DNA of 64,000 bases from Diadema setosum (GCA_033980235.1 CM067066.1:30770680-30834679), one strand, 5' to 3'; counted from the first letter of the stretch, positions 1 to 12,889 are shown. Numbers and translations: made by a program. Notes: a model not told the origin generated them from the letters alone.

Positions 1-1793
1 TCAATTTGTTTATTAAATTGCTGAGCTGTGAAATATTACATGTGATTCACATTAACCCACATCAGAAAACCAAAAATCCAATATCACAATCGACTGTCCG
101 CCGTTGACATAGATCAGGACTACCCTCCGATGTCATCCGTGGGCAGATCATTGCCATCCTTGGTATTAAGTTTCTCGTCCCTGGGCGTATCAAATGTTGC
201 GATAGACTGCAGACATCAGGTGCATAGCGTCTAAAAAGCATTTTAGATCTACAGTATATACTTGGTGGATATGACGTCGTGGTGGCGTTCAATTTTCATA
301 CACGTAAGCGTGTATTCAATAGTTAAATCAAAATAATCTTAAGTTTATATAGCGTCTAAATGCACAGTTATGATTGGTGGACATCGCGTCGGGATGAGCG
401 TTTCGATTTTCTCATGTATCAAATGACTTCTTTCGGAAGAATTAGATACATGATATCATCAAATGAGTTCATGATCATTTGACATCTCAAAAAGTTTAAC
501 ATAAATCAGGTTATTCATTGATCGTTACTAGCTTTGTATAAATGTTAAATCTCTCTTGAGAAGCAGCATAGGATCCACGCCTGTTACTTCAAGCATATAT
601 ATATTCAAGTAGCAAACTATTGAGGTATAGGGAGGAGGAAAGGAGAAATTTCGGAAGGGAGGTGATCCAAGTATGGCAACCATACAATAGCCGGATATCG
701 GGGTAGGTTGACACAAGTGAGGAGAGGAAAAATATCAGAAAAGAAAGACTATTGTTTGTGTGTTTAAGTGAAAAAAAAAGTGGGCGTTATCGAACGAAAC
801 ATGTAATGAAATTTTATCGTGTTTGAACTGTATAATCATGTCGAAATCAATGGGCAAGATTGAATATTACAGGTAAAGACATGCGCAGCAGTAATATTTG
901 GGAACAGTTTAAGAGCTCAAAATATCGACTTGATATTGGGTGGCACAAAAGGCCAAGTTGGTATTACCGATATCTTTATGTTTCCTTGTAATATACAAGA
1001 TCAACTCAAGCCTATTCACATAATTATTTCATTTTTGATTTATTGTTTGTCCTTTCTGTACTTTTATTGCATTTGTCTTCTCCTTCTGTTAGGGGACTTG
1101 ATGTTGTAAAATTTTGTAAAATATCAATTGTTATTCACGAAAAGTGCAGAAATAAATTCCTTCCTGAAATGAGGAAGGGGCAAAAAAAAGATAAGAAAAG
1201 GAAAAGCTCTTCATATGATGTGCGATGAGCGGTTTATATCATGGTAATGCTATGACACCTTTTGCCCATCGCCCACAGAACTATTACGCAACTACCTCAA
1301 TGATCATTGAACACAACCCTCATGAGGCAACGCAACGGTCCTTATGCGAACACTTTGCCAGGCAAACCTATGTCCATACCTATGTCCAGACCCCAAGACA
1401 CACTATAATAGTACCTATATTTTGCTCTTCATCGTACCACGGGTGCAGTGGAGAAAGTAATCTGTATTTATAAAGAACTTTTGTGTATGCGGTTAAGAAC
1501 CAGACGAGTTGATGGTCCACGTCTTCCTGTATCTTGTTTCGGGTCTTTCATGACTACCACATTTTATGAACTTTTGCTCGCTTCGCATCACCGCTTTTCG
1601 ACATAAATCATTGCATAAAACTTTGTAAGGGCATGTATCGGTTTCGTGGACATAGGGCAATCTTTCCATAAGAACAGTATACCAGCACAGTTTCTCGGTA
1701 TCCAACTTGCGCATCCAGTGACATTCATCCAAAGACATATAAGAAAGGATGGAAGGATCGACTTTCGATTTCGCTTTACAATAGAAAAAAAAA

Positions 1794-1830
<37 letters not shown>

Positions 1831-2904
1831 ACAAATGTTCAGAATGACCTTGTGCCAAAGACCAACAAATTTTGATTGTTTTACACAATAACTGCACTCC
1901 CTTTCCGTAGCTCTTCAGAGCTTTGATGTGGCGCGTTCTCTGAAGTAGCCATTTGGTTTTTAGTACAAAGTTCATGAACTTTTTCCATTGTATTCCATAT
2001 ACTGGCAAGAACCCCACAAAATCTGTTACAAGAAGACAGCGAAAGAAGATGCAAATTCAAATACCTCTTGCTGCTATGGAAACACCAGACAAGCCCCCAA
2101 GTTGTCGTATTACAGGTTGTTTGCAGCTTATCAATTCTTTAGAAAAATCCAATGGCATGCGAGATATTTTTTGACAACAGGATTTATTACATTGAATTAA
2201 CATATTGGCACTCCAGATGAGCTGAAGGGAGTTTATAAACCCACATCGATATTGTGAAAAAGTAATTATAAAGAAGAAAGGGTGTGGTGATTCTGTTTCA
2301 GCACATCTACATGTGTCCGAAGCTCTAGGAAAGGAATGTAACTAGCAAATTCTAACCCATACAAAAGTGAGGATATAAGGAATATTTTGATACCCACTAC
2401 GGGAGGACGTTTAAGATTCTACAATAATCCTGTCAAAATAATGAATGAATTGTAATCCGTCCACACTAACATATCAGACCCCTTCTACAGCAAAATGAAC
2501 GAGAGGTCCTGGATTCGAATCGTGCTCAGTTCAAATATCCCAGGGACCAGGAGGACGTCTCACAAAGAATTTAAGTCGATCTTAAAAAGTTACAATCAAG
2601 TATAACTCATGGTATGCTGCTGGATTCCCTGTTAAGATTTATTAAGAGTTTTCAGAGCCCACTTCATAATGCTATCAATATCAAAATTTACAAATTCCTT
2701 TCTCGCTTATTTTATTTTTTGCATTTTTGGCTGCAAGAACAATTAATATCTGAAATTTTCATTTTTGTTAGGATGCTGGGGTAAGAGGAATGACAAGGCT
2801 CTTTGGCAAATTGGTGCTGTCCCGAACATACAGTTAGATGATTATTAAGACCTTACTGTCATTAACATCGTTGATTACCACTTTTTTTTTTCAAAAGTTG
2901 AGGA
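1..2904. other. Gene-free stretch, left edge
   Basis: Only short frames without recognisable domains on either strand. An (AC)n microsatellite at 1797-1828 sits in the longest of them. A box-B-like word (GGATTCGAATC near 2512) is present but without a tRNA fold. Nothing else supportable. Confidence 0.6.
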
Positions 2905-3164
2905 ATGATGGATTGTAGTAGAGGTAGTGGTGGTAGAAGTAGCAGTAGCAGTAGTAGTGGAGGTGGTAGTAGTAGAAGTAGTAGTAGTTGTTGTTGTTGT
3001 TGCAGTGGTAGTGGGAGCAGTAGCAGTCGCACTAGCAGTAGTAGTAGTGGTAGCAGAAGCAGTAGTAGTGGGGATGGTGGTAGTAGTTGTTGTAGTGGTA
3101 GTGGTAGTGGGAGGAGTAGCAGTAGAGGTAGCATTAGTAGTGGTAGTGGTGGTGGTGGCGGTAT

Positions 3165-3233
<69 letters not shown>

Positions 3234-3240
3234 AAGTATC
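2905..3240. repeat. Trinucleotide (AGT/GGT)n microsatellite region
   Basis: About 335 bases of imperfect AGT, GGT and GTT triplets ending in a pure (TAG)n run at about 3170-3232. Because the period is three, frames reading poly-Ser, poly-Val and poly-Leu stay open on both strands; they are artefacts. It is followed by an 11-bp hairpin (3264-3274 with 3300-3310). Confidence 0.92.
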
Positions 3241-3310
3241 AGTGGGAGTATGGATCTTGTATCACCAAGGAGGTACTAGGTTCTCATCTCTCACCTATCA
3301 CCTCCTTGGT

Positions 3311-4832
3311 ATAATACCTACATCCAAGACATTAGGATTTACTTATTGTTAACCTGCTGTTTAATGGGCTAGCTTGCAGTCTTCTCTCTTGAATTATTCC
3401 TCCTGGATCCACCACCGATTTGGCTCCATTGTTTCACAATACACGGGTTCACCTTTGTCAGCTGTAATTGTATTTAGTCGAGGGCGTGCGCATAGGCTGC
3501 TGGCCGATGGTTGACAGGCTGGCCTGAAGGGAAAGATGAATAGGAGGAAATGGACCTACCAGAATCGCTGCGGATGGGAAAACAGAGGCTTGTAGATACC
3601 CCAGCAGCCTTACAGGTGTTTGCCCTCCATCCGGGGTCTTTCCATACAGAGTCTGTGGAAGTTCATCACCACTTTAGCTGACATCCGATATCGACAATTA
3701 GAGGCCTTTCAAAATTTAAATGAAATCTAATTTGAAAGCAAAAAAAAAAACCCAAACAAACAAAAACAAGCAAATGTTTATATCTCTTGTTACGAAGGAT
3801 GCTCACCGCGCAGCCTCTAGTGGCATAATGGTGAACACGCGTATAGTGCCGATGTGACTACATCTTTGAGTGATTCTCGGACAAAGGTCCGTAGTTCTTG
3901 CTGCAAAATTGATTGTATCAACACTGCTATGTACTCAGATTAACAACGGGCTAATCTTAGAAAGTTATGGATTATGATAATGCGCTGAGCAAGAAGGTAT
4001 GTCTTGTGTAAGATATGTCTGTAATTGATTGCGCCGATTTTTTTTTTTTTTTTTTAATATTTCGGCGTTTTCTTCCGTGATGCTCGCAATGCTCCCGGAG
4101 AAACAGAAACATAAACAAATCAGGAGATGCTAGGCCTCTCTTTAAACTGCGCACCAAATGCTGCAACTCACTATTTTGTCCGTGGCGAGGTTTACTTTAG
4201 CGAGAGTGTAACGTTTCCTCTTTCACGGTCTATTGTTACCGATTACTGCTAAATGATGTTGCCATATGGGTCAAATAGCGTTTGCCAGGCAGTTATTGCG
4301 GTTGCCCAGTTCCGCCCTTTCTGTGATAATCTTACATCCTTGTCAATTTCCCGTTTTGATTCAACACGTGTCGAAGAAAATAAAGCGTTTAAGCAATCCT
4401 TAATAATTGTCACTCAGTTGCGCGTGACACGCTGTGACCAGTGCGTTGGATGCTGAAAGAATCATCCACTATCGAAGATCAAGGAGCTCATTCCCTGCTG
4501 CAATGCGGCAATACATCCTTTATCTTGGTCTCCCTCTTACCATAGACCTAGTCTATACTCTCCCCAACAGATTCATTGCAATGTTTTCTTACAAAAGTAA
4601 AGGCATAAGGAAATGGAAGGGGGGGGGGGAGAGACGGGGGGGGGGTTCTGTGGACCGCTGTTTCGGGTGTTCATGAATGTTCGAAGATCCTGTAGTTACT
4701 ATAGGTGTGTTTGATAGGCTTGTGATTAGCGGCTCGGGGCTCGAACGATTGACACTTGTCAAAGTTTTAAATTAACATACTCTCGTCTTTTGAAATATAG
4801 AAGATGAAAAGAAAACATAATTATGTTTTAGC
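3311..4832. other. Gene-free stretch
   Basis: No gene recognised. Holds short A/T and G homopolymers (for example 4619-4646). Short frames have no domain content. Confidence 0.5.

Positions 4833-4897
<65 letters not shown>
4833..4897. repeat. (TA)n microsatellite
   Basis: About 60 bases of nearly pure TA dinucleotides. Confidence 0.95.
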
Positions 4898-4898
<1 letters not shown>

Positions 4899-5039
4899 CT
4901 CTATGTAATTTCTTGTCGGTTTCAAACGCTTAATGTATTCATTCAAGGCAGCGTTGCGTCGGTGTTTCAGGAAAATATTTGTCTAAAATGTTTAATTTAT
5001 CATCACAGCTTCTTTCCGTTGTACATGTGCCTGATCTAT

Positions 5040-5170
5040 TTCCAAAAGTGACAGGCAAAATATCTGACAGTCTGAGAGGCAAAAATACTGGTAAGAACAT
5101 CAGAGGCATTTGTGCTAAAGGTAGGTATGTCAGAGGTCTAAATGCCAGAGGTAATCATGGTAATAGAAAC
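5040..5170. repeat. Degenerate inverted relatives of the 15-bp minisatellite
   Basis: Words such as GTCAGAGG, GCCAGAGG and AGAGGCAAAAAT recur every 15-40 bases here and are the reverse complement of words in the array 220 bases to the right (CCTCTGAC, ATTTTTGCCTTTGA). This suggests the two blocks are arms of one fold-back structure. Confidence 0.5.
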
Positions 5171-5382
5171 ACATTTACATAAAGCTATTAAAGTTAACAT
5201 GTTGAAGTGATAACGCTACAGATTAGAAGTTTTACAGGAAATCGATCTGAAATATTAATCCTGGTGTAATATTTGAATGATATCACAAAAAAATTAAAAA
5301 TTATCACACACACACAAAAAAAAACACACCACTTATTCACACTGCCCTTGGTTATATAGATACTGTGGAGTAGGGCGCTACG

Positions 5383-5710
5383 CTATACCTCTGACACATA
5401 TACGCCTAACTCCGACATATTCCCCTCTGACATATTTCCTTCTGACATATTCCCTTCTGGCATATTTCCTTCTGACATATTCCCTTCTGGCATATTCCCT
5501 TCTGACATATTCCCTTCTGGCATATTCCCTTCTGACATACTCCCTTCTGACATATTTCCTTCTGACATATTTCCTTCTGACATATTCCCTTCTGACATAT
5601 TCCCTTCTGACACATTTCCCTCTGACATAATTACTTCTAACATTTTGACCTCTGACATCATTTACCCTTAGCATTTTTGCCTTTGATATCTTTATCTCTG
5701 ACAGATTGAC
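5383..5710. repeat. 15-bp minisatellite (unit TTCTGACATATTCCC)
   Basis: About seventeen copies at a strict 15-base period between 5400 and 5640, with diverged copies on both flanks (CCTCTGACA). Variation is mainly CCC/TTT and ACA/GCA. Since 15 is a multiple of three and the unit lacks minus-strand stops, all three minus frames are open (VRREYVRRK, MSEGNMSEG, CQKGICQKG); none is a gene. Confidence 0.93.
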
Positions 5711-5714
5711 ACAT

Positions 5715-6209
5715 CTCTAAATATTGAAGGAATAGCAAACAGAAATTTATCGATTATCTGCCACAACAAGCACCGAGAGTTCACCAACCTCTTTAAGGAA
5801 ATTACCGTTTGAGACTTTGTTGATGTATACATAAGAAAGCCTACACCAAGTATCTTAAGTTTTGTAGATGATTGATAATCAGAGTAGATTTTCACAAATC
5901 AAACATTTCTCAAACTACTATACATCAAGTAAAAAAAGAACCAAACACACACACAGAAAAAAAAAAAGGCGCTCCACTTTCAACATATATGAAGAGCTAT
6001 AATATTCACCTAAAGTTCATACACGTCATTTTGATGGTATGATGTTTTAATTGTTGGAGTAGGTACTCGTGAAGCGTTACAGCTATTTTTTGTTTCGTTG
6101 CCTTTTTTAGCTTTGTTCAATCTTAGCCAGTTTGATCAGCACCACTTCAGATTTTTTAATGTTTTCTTTTGTCTCGGTCGATACTAGTCTCTGTAGCATT
6201 GTCATATTG

Positions 6210-6285
<76 letters not shown>

Positions 6286-9200
6286 AGTAACTAAGCTGGC
6301 TCCTTTTCTTAGTATCTGTAATATCTTTCTTTGAGTGGCCAAAGTAGTTTCTGTGATGATTGGGAAAGAGTTCTTTTTCTTTTGATTTTCGATTTGCCTG
6401 AGCGGCACTTAAAACTTCTTTTGTATTACTCGATCTAAGTTATGAGATCATCTATTACATAATTTATGGACTTAAAAGAAAAAAAAAATTCACGTGTAAA
6501 AGGTAATTGGTATCCCTCAGCAGTAATCAGTAACTGTTTAAGAGAATAAGAATAGATAGAATACGTGCAATGAAATACTGTGACTAACAAAAATTAAATA
6601 TTCTGTGCCTAAATCAAATTGAAACAAAACATCTTGCACATAGTGTACGTTACTGCAATCAAATTTTAGTTTCATGTTTTAGAGTTTGTTGTTGTTGTTC
6701 TTCTTCTTCCTCTTCTTCTTGACTTATCTCTTTCCAAAATGCGCAGAGAGAAACATGGCTCAGAAAATAAAAAATGAGCAGACGAGATTCAAAGTATAGT
6801 GCAATATGCAAGTACATTTGTCTTTCCGTGTATGTTTCTCTGCTTGTCTCATGCCAGTCTGTTTGTCTGTCATTCAGTCTGTCTGTATGTCGGTATGTGT
6901 CCTATTCAAAACCCGAGATGACTCCTTTGTCCCGTTTGCTGTATGTACTACTGCAACTCTATAATCTGTTTCTAGATTGCAGCGTTCTACACAGTAAACA
7001 AGATCGTCTATCAAAAATAGATTTGCGAAGCAGTGGCGATAGCGCAACACATAATCGAAACATAAAATATAAACCATCAAACTTTTGTGATTATTCAATA
7101 TGGTTTACAGCTTTCTGTCTTTCTCTCTTTATATTCATCTATTTTCGTCATTGACTATCGTCGAGATAAATTTCAATACTACAGTATAGTATCCAACAGC
7201 AAACCATGTTAATTTCTTTCAAAATTTACACGTTGAGGCCTGCAATGCTGAAGTAATGGTTATAAGAATGAAATGATAAAGAAGTACAAATCCATGCACC
7301 TTAATTACCACAAACTTGGTGACGGGTTAATACGGTGATGATGCAGTCAATCAGAATCAGGATTACCAATTAATTATTACTTCTCTATCTTAAAAAGAAA
7401 AGGATAATCATGAGTCTTGTCTTACTGTCATTTGATGAGCCTGTTGATCAAATCAAACATATTAATCAGTTTCATCTGATGATTGACATGGTGCTATTTT
7501 CTTTCATCAACAGAAAAACAAAATCATGACTTCCTTGTTTTCGGGTTCTCATTTTCCAGGATTATTTGTGTTTTTTCAAAGGTACCTAATACGCTCCCAT
7601 ACAAGTCCTGATAAACTTCCGACGTAACTATAAACTTCACATTGAGGAAAAGGGAATTAATCTAAATATCACAAAACATTATTGTTAATTCAACATATAT
7701 CACATTTCCGATCAATGACAATTCTGTTTCAGTTTCGCAGAATCGTCATAGCGTGCTTAAAAAATAAGATCTCACCAAGGAAGCACTGAAGGTGCGCGCT
7801 AACCTTGCTTAATGTGTGCATATTTTATGTGCGTGTATGTTTATATAATAAATATAGAGAAAAAAGTAACGGAGGCAGAAGGGTGAATAGATTGATATTT
7901 AGACAGATTTGATTTGATTTGATTTGATTTAGTTAAATGTGCTTAGATTCAAAGGTGATTTCCTGTCAACAAAAGTTTCATGTAGACCTATGAGTTATCA
8001 AACAGGCGTTCCATCTTAACTTTAACAGGGGTGTTACCTTTATGATCACCTAAGAGTTGTATTGTATTTTCCGACAAGCCCACCTGCCATCTTGCTCCCC
8101 TTGATCCCCAGATGTAGGCCAGGATCTTTTAAAGAGCTTTCAGTTGATCGGACGCCCTCATGCGGGAAAAAGTATTATCACGGTCAATGTGAATTCGCTA
8201 TGTTGGTTGACAGTAAACACAATCGGGGGATTTTTTAATGTATAAGTAGCAGACCGCTAGAGTGCCGAGCTCCGGAGCGCGTATTCCCAACAGGTAGCGG
8301 GAAATGTCAAGGAAAAAAAGAATAGTGGGGGGGGGGGGGGGGGGAACGGGCGTTGTCCTTAATTTCAAAGTGCCGCCTCAAGGTACAAACAGGCTCAATT
8401 TCATTAAGTTCACTGCGTAATGTATGTTCGTGATTGAATCAGGACGGCGCTACGTTCTCCGTCCTACTTTCTCTATCGCCTCCACCGCAAGAAATCAATA
8501 GAACAGGAAAAAATAATGATGATAATGATGATGACGATGATGACCACTATTCTTTTGAGTTTATATTGGAACTTACAAACCCAGAAGGCAAACCCGTTGA
8601 CCACAATGTATTCTCGAGGGTTTCCTGAGTTTATAAAGAAAAAAAAAATAGGCTTACTTGCCGTTACTACCAATATTTCAAATACGTTCGTCCACAGGTC
8701 CTAACAATGTCGTCCAGATTAAAGGAGAGTCTGCATAACTGTATGTGTGTGATTGTGTGTGACTGTGTGTGATTGTGTGTGTGCGTGTGTGTGTATGTGT
8801 AGAATGTGCACTCATTACCTCTTCATGGGAGAGGGGGATCCTCGAATCCCTCTTTATCAGAACAAAAAAAATAAAGATAAAGGGTACATCATACGCTCTC
8901 CTCTCGTTCATATAGCTGTCAGACTATATCATAGAGTCAAAGATAAACGATACCGAAGGCATGCTGTTAATGGTGCGTAACTTCCTGGGGCAAATATCAT
9001 TCGCTTTGTACCTGTAATGGACAGGTGGACAACTTCACAAAACTGCTGTGTGTCGAGCTGCACGTAGTCGCCATTGCATATCTGCTCTAGTACATACACA
9101 CAGCCACGATTTCTTTTAAATTCTTTTCTCCAATTTCCATTTCCCTTCTCAGTCACTGTCTGTCACAACAGCTCTTATGTTATAGTAGTTATTCATACAT

Positions 9201-10780
9201 CCGGAAGCATCTTACCGTATGTAGCCTCAAGCGAAATACATAATGGCTGGAGCCGCCGGAGACAAAATTAGTACTACATGGCTCATGGAGCTTACAAAAT
9301 AAAACGACATACATACACCCTGGGATCAAGTTGCAATAATTAGTGACTGCTGGTCCGAAAACAGGGCTGTCAATGACATCACGTATAAACGAGTGTTTTT
9401 GGTGTGTTTATGTTTGATCCTTTGACATGATTTTAGAATAAACAGATCCCTCTTCTTTCCCGCGAGCTACTTCTTGAAGATATTTTACCCATCCTGCTGA
9501 TCTTCTTGATGTACAGGTTAATTACTGATCGCTCGCTTAAAATCAATAATTGTTACCATTCTCTGTAAAGACCAAGGACCTTCATCAGATTCATAAACAC
9601 TTGACTTCATCGAGGGGCGTATCAGCAAAATTACTCAAGGGATGCACTTTTCAGATCATGATACTTCCTCAAATATAATCTCCGATTGCGCATCATTTCG
9701 TGATTCAATTCATTTTCTAATCTCGTGTCATCGTGATACATTTTATGGTTTCCTACCATTCGTTTAGAAGGAATGTCAATCACGATATAACGCTTAATGT
9801 ATAATTTTACTTGCCGAGACCGTTTCGGCAGTTCTGGACCTTGATGAATTACTAAGATAACATGTCCACAATCGCTCCGGGAACTGTGGTAATCCATTGA
9901 TGCTATTATTTCGGTTAGGAATAATGTTGATGCACTTTATCAATTCCATGCATTTCCTCTCCCATCCTGTCTCCCTGCATCTCTCCCTCTCTTCCTCTCT
10001 CTCTCTCTCTCTCTCTCCGTCTTACCTTTGTCTAAAATATCGTTTAAAAAGAAAAGTTCCTGTCTCTAGATGTTCACAATCGGACAGACATCTGCCGATG
10101 ATTAACAGTCCAATAGGTCGCATGTTTCAGACTGCATGCTCTGCAAATTCGAACTAACTAGATGGGTTGCCTATATTTTGCCTATATTATTTATACTCCT
10201 GTATGTAATGTGGATAATGGATATGGATATATATTTATATATACACATCTATATTATTTTGTTCATAATACTACTGCTTGAATGTGCGTCTGTATTTACA
10301 TAATACACAAGATGCACCTAACCTCTCCATGAGGTTTGTAAAAAAAAAAAAAAAAAAAAAAAAACCACATATGAATATCGTGTAATGGTAGTGATTTTGT
10401 TTTTGACTCTTCTGACCTTTTATGTAGAGTTCGTGATTATGGTATGACAAGAAAATTTTAGTGTACAGAGAAATCGAATGACGTTGACGACATGAGAGAC
10501 ATTACTATCAAGTTTCCGTTGAATGTTCTAGCATGGCGTTTTGTTGAGGGTACATCAAACTACCCAACCGCCGTATCATTTTACCCGGATGCCACTTGCA
10601 TCAAATCGCTCATTTTGCTCGGCTTCTTGTTAGCAGCAGTAAGACCAGATTTTAAAAGCTGCAGTTGTCCCCCATTTTCCAACAGTTATGTGATGACATC
10701 ATGATGTTGATAAACATCGAACGAGATTGTTGAGGTCATTACCTTTAAACGAATAGGAAATGAGGGGAAAAGCAAGAAAT
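5715..10780. other. Gene-free stretch with microsatellites
   Basis: No exon recognised on either strand. Contains (TA)n at 6212-6283, a GATTT pentamer run at 7907-7930, poly-G at 8326-8344, (TG)n-rich sequence at 8741-8800 and a CT run at about 9995-10017. Confidence 0.55.
6212..6283. repeat. (TA)n microsatellite
   Basis: About 72 bases of TA dinucleotides. Confidence 0.95.
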
Positions 10781-10782
10781 TG

Positions 10783-10818
10783 TGACGTCAGAGTCACATG
10801 AGCAAGCTGTATAAAATA
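10783..10818 (+). promoter_or_regulatory. CRE plus TATA-box pair, possible promoter
   Basis: A full palindromic CRE (TGACGTCA, 10783-10790) is followed 20 bases later by TATAAAATA (10810-10818), with a CACATG E-box between. Together they look like a small cAMP/bZIP-responsive core promoter reading to the right. The GPCR exon begins 1.55 kb downstream, but no exon was recognised between, so the target is unknown. Confidence 0.25.
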
Positions 10819-11928
10819 AGACAGGTAGTGAAGTGTCAAATGCTTTACATGTAACCTACTCATGTAACTTGGAGATGGTTTTGTTCAATTGTTCCAATCG
10901 TATCATTTTTCTGGCTATTCTTTTCATGTTTTGCTGTATATTACAAATAGTTTATTTTCTTTGTAAAATTTTACCTTCAAATAACACTTTTTCCGAAATA
11001 TATTTATGTACACATTTGCTTTGAACCCCGCTTATTATGCTTATGATATGCTCTTCTATACTCATCTCATTTCTTTTATCTTCCTTTTCTCCTTTGTCAC
11101 TACGTTTCATCGATCACGTAGACGATTCGTCAGGCAGCCTGCCTCACTCTCGCCTACCTTGCCTTCGATCGATATCGACTCATCATTCAGCCGACGTCAT
11201 CAACGAGATGGAGGTCGCCTCCGTACGTCCTCACTGCGCTCGCAGTGATTTGGATAGGTATAAAAAAATTTCAGCAATCAGTTCTCACGTATTTGTTACC
11301 AGATTCCATTATTCATTCATTCATTCAGTTTCCACACAAATTATGTGTTGTATGTGTAACACATATCTACAGAGATCAATAAAAAGTAACACACGCTCTA
11401 AATTCACTTTATAAAGACTGTAATGATTTTACATGACACAGAATGAATTCCAATCAATTGGAAGAGTACATTACAGTCATATTGGATGATTAAGATTATG
11501 TGCGGGAAACCTACAGAGAAGTAGATGCATGTGGGGTAGGTCCCACGAAAAAAAAAAAAAAACAACCACTCAGTTAATCGCTATTAGTATTATGTGCACA
11601 ATGAGAGGATGAAAGTAACAAGCTTAATGACAATATTGGTGATTGTAGTATTGAAAAAGTGCAACAATACCGATGACAGTATATAGTGCAGTACTTGAAC
11701 TAGTGGTGGCTTTCACGATAAATTGAATCAAATAATGACAGTGATATTAAAGAAATTACATAGGGACACAATATGCCCCCTCCTTCCCCCATGGGCCTGA
11801 AAAGGGTCAATATATCTTGGGATTTATAGGGTTAGTAAGTCGGTTACGTTGGCCGTTATTCTTGTGAAGGAGTCTATGCGCTTTTAACACGTTTCACTTC
11901 CGTTCCCTTTCTGTTACATTTCGTTAGT

Positions 11929-11999
11929 CCGGTTCGTCATTCCGAAGGTTCGTTATTTCAAAAATGAAAAAGAATCGTTGTTCCGTAGGTTTGATAGGA

Positions 12000-12030
<31 letters not shown>

Positions 12031-12330
12031 ATTCACGAACCATATTTTATTTCCATACTGTCGAACCTTCGGAATAACAAACCTTATTTCATTTCCGGAT
12101 CAACGACCCTTAGGAATAACGAACCCTATTTCATATTCGGACTAGCGAACCTTAATTTTGAATGACTAATCTCAGAAATTCGGCACAAGTGTTTGCATTA
12201 TTGAACCCTTTCATTTACGGGCTAACGTAGGTAAAAGGAATTTGAGTGTTTCGGTACAGCCAACCTTCGGAGTAACAAACCTTTTTTTCATTTTCGTATT
12301 AACAAAAGCATCGGAATAACTAACATATCG
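11929..12330. repeat. Hairpin element of GAACCTTCGGAATAAC repeats next to the GPCR exon
   Basis: Left arm (11929-11995) carries GGTTCGTCATTCCGAAGG and GTTCGTTATT; the right part (12062-12330) carries the reverse complement several times (CGAACCTTCGGAATAAC, GACCCTTAGGAATAACGAAC), spaced about 43 bases, with a T run between. It fits a MITE built of tandem units in inverted arms. It ends about 40 bases before the GPCR splice acceptor. Confidence 0.6.
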
Positions 12331-12373
12331 CACTCCCTTTTCTGTCCATATTTTAGTTTCCGGTATCTTGCAG

Positions 12374-12889
12374 CTACCTACCGCTGTACTGACCGGGCTG
12401 AACGATGCAGGGTCCTGTCGCGAGTATAGGCCTTCACGCGGAGGTGCCTGGTACTACTGGGTAAAGGTGCTGACTGTGTACCTCTTTCCCCTTGCCGTTA
12501 TTGCCTTCTGCTACTTCAAAATATGGCGGCGCCTCAGCGCCCCACGGAGATCGTCTACGCGCAGCGGCAGCATTAAGATGCGCACATTCCGAAAGCGCAG
12601 TGCGCGTCGCATCCTGATCATCGTAGCCATCTTCGCAGTCCTCTGGATGCCCATCTTCGTCGTCCACCTCTGGCCGCACTACGACGTCGTGGTCACCGAA
12701 GACTCGCCCAGTTACGTCTACGTGCACCGCGTCACCAACTTTGGACTCTACCTGAGCATGATGCTTAATCCCTTCTTGTACGCGTTCGCCGGGCAGGGAT
12801 TTAAGAAACACTTCAAGAAATTCGGCGGGCAGACTATATCCTCGTCTACTGGCGATCTTGACAGGGAGCAAACACCAGAAGGAAAGTGA
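12374..12889 (+). CDS. Last coding exon of a rhodopsin-class (class A) peptide GPCR
   Basis: The exon follows a splice acceptor (tatcttgcag, AG at 12372-12373) and stays open for 171 codons to a TGA at 12887-12889. It starts at the end of TM4 (LPTAVLTGL), then has an ECL2 cysteine (GSCREY), TM5 (YYWVKVLTVYLFPLAVIAF), a basic third loop, TM6 with FAVLWMP where the usual CWxP cysteine is Leu, VHLW at the top of TM6, and TM7 with NPFLYAF (the NPxxY motif), followed by helix 8 (GFKKHFKKF) and a short Ser/Thr-rich tail without a palmitoylation cysteine. TM6-VHLW and the TM7/helix-8 style resemble galanin, allatostatin-A and kisspeptin receptors; the ligand cannot be assigned. The exon is clearly more GC-rich than its surroundings. 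Exons for TM1-TM4 were not found upstream here; they may lie beyond the left edge or have been missed. Class A identity is secure, subfamily is inference. Confidence 0.88.
   Translation, partial: LPTAVLTGLNDAGSCREYRPSRGGAWYYWVKVLTVYLFPLAVIAFCYFKIWRRLSAPRRSSTRSGSIKMRTFRKRSARRILIIVAIFAVLWMPIFVVHLWPHYDVVVTEDSPSYVYVHRVTNFGLYLSMMLNPFLYAFAGQGFKKHFKKFGGQTISSSTGDLDREQTPEGK

Noticed and set aside
1493..2017. 174-codon minus-strand frame
   Set aside because: Held open partly by an (AC)n run reading Cys-Val; flanks show no known domain or splice sites.
2500..2570. tRNA gene or SINE suggested by GGATTCGAATC
   Set aside because: Only a B-box-like word; no A box at the right distance and no cloverleaf.
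2862..3352. Frames reading poly-Ser, poly-Val and poly-Leu
   Set aside because: They all lie on one AGT/GGT triplet microsatellite; no flanking coding signal or splice sites.
3808..3900. tRNA-like segment around CCTCTAGTGGCATAATGGTG
   Set aside because: A weak A-box resemblance but no B box and no acceptor stem.
5400..5650. CRISPR-like array
   Set aside because: Repeat and period are too short (15 bp without spacers) and the DNA is eukaryotic.
5378..5674. Three overlapping minus-strand repeat proteins (98, 92 and 69 codons)
   Set aside because: The 15-bp minisatellite keeps all three frames open; identical repeats in every frame show there is no selection on one.
12434..12871. 145-codon minus-strand frame
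   Set aside because: Antisense shadow of the GPCR exon.
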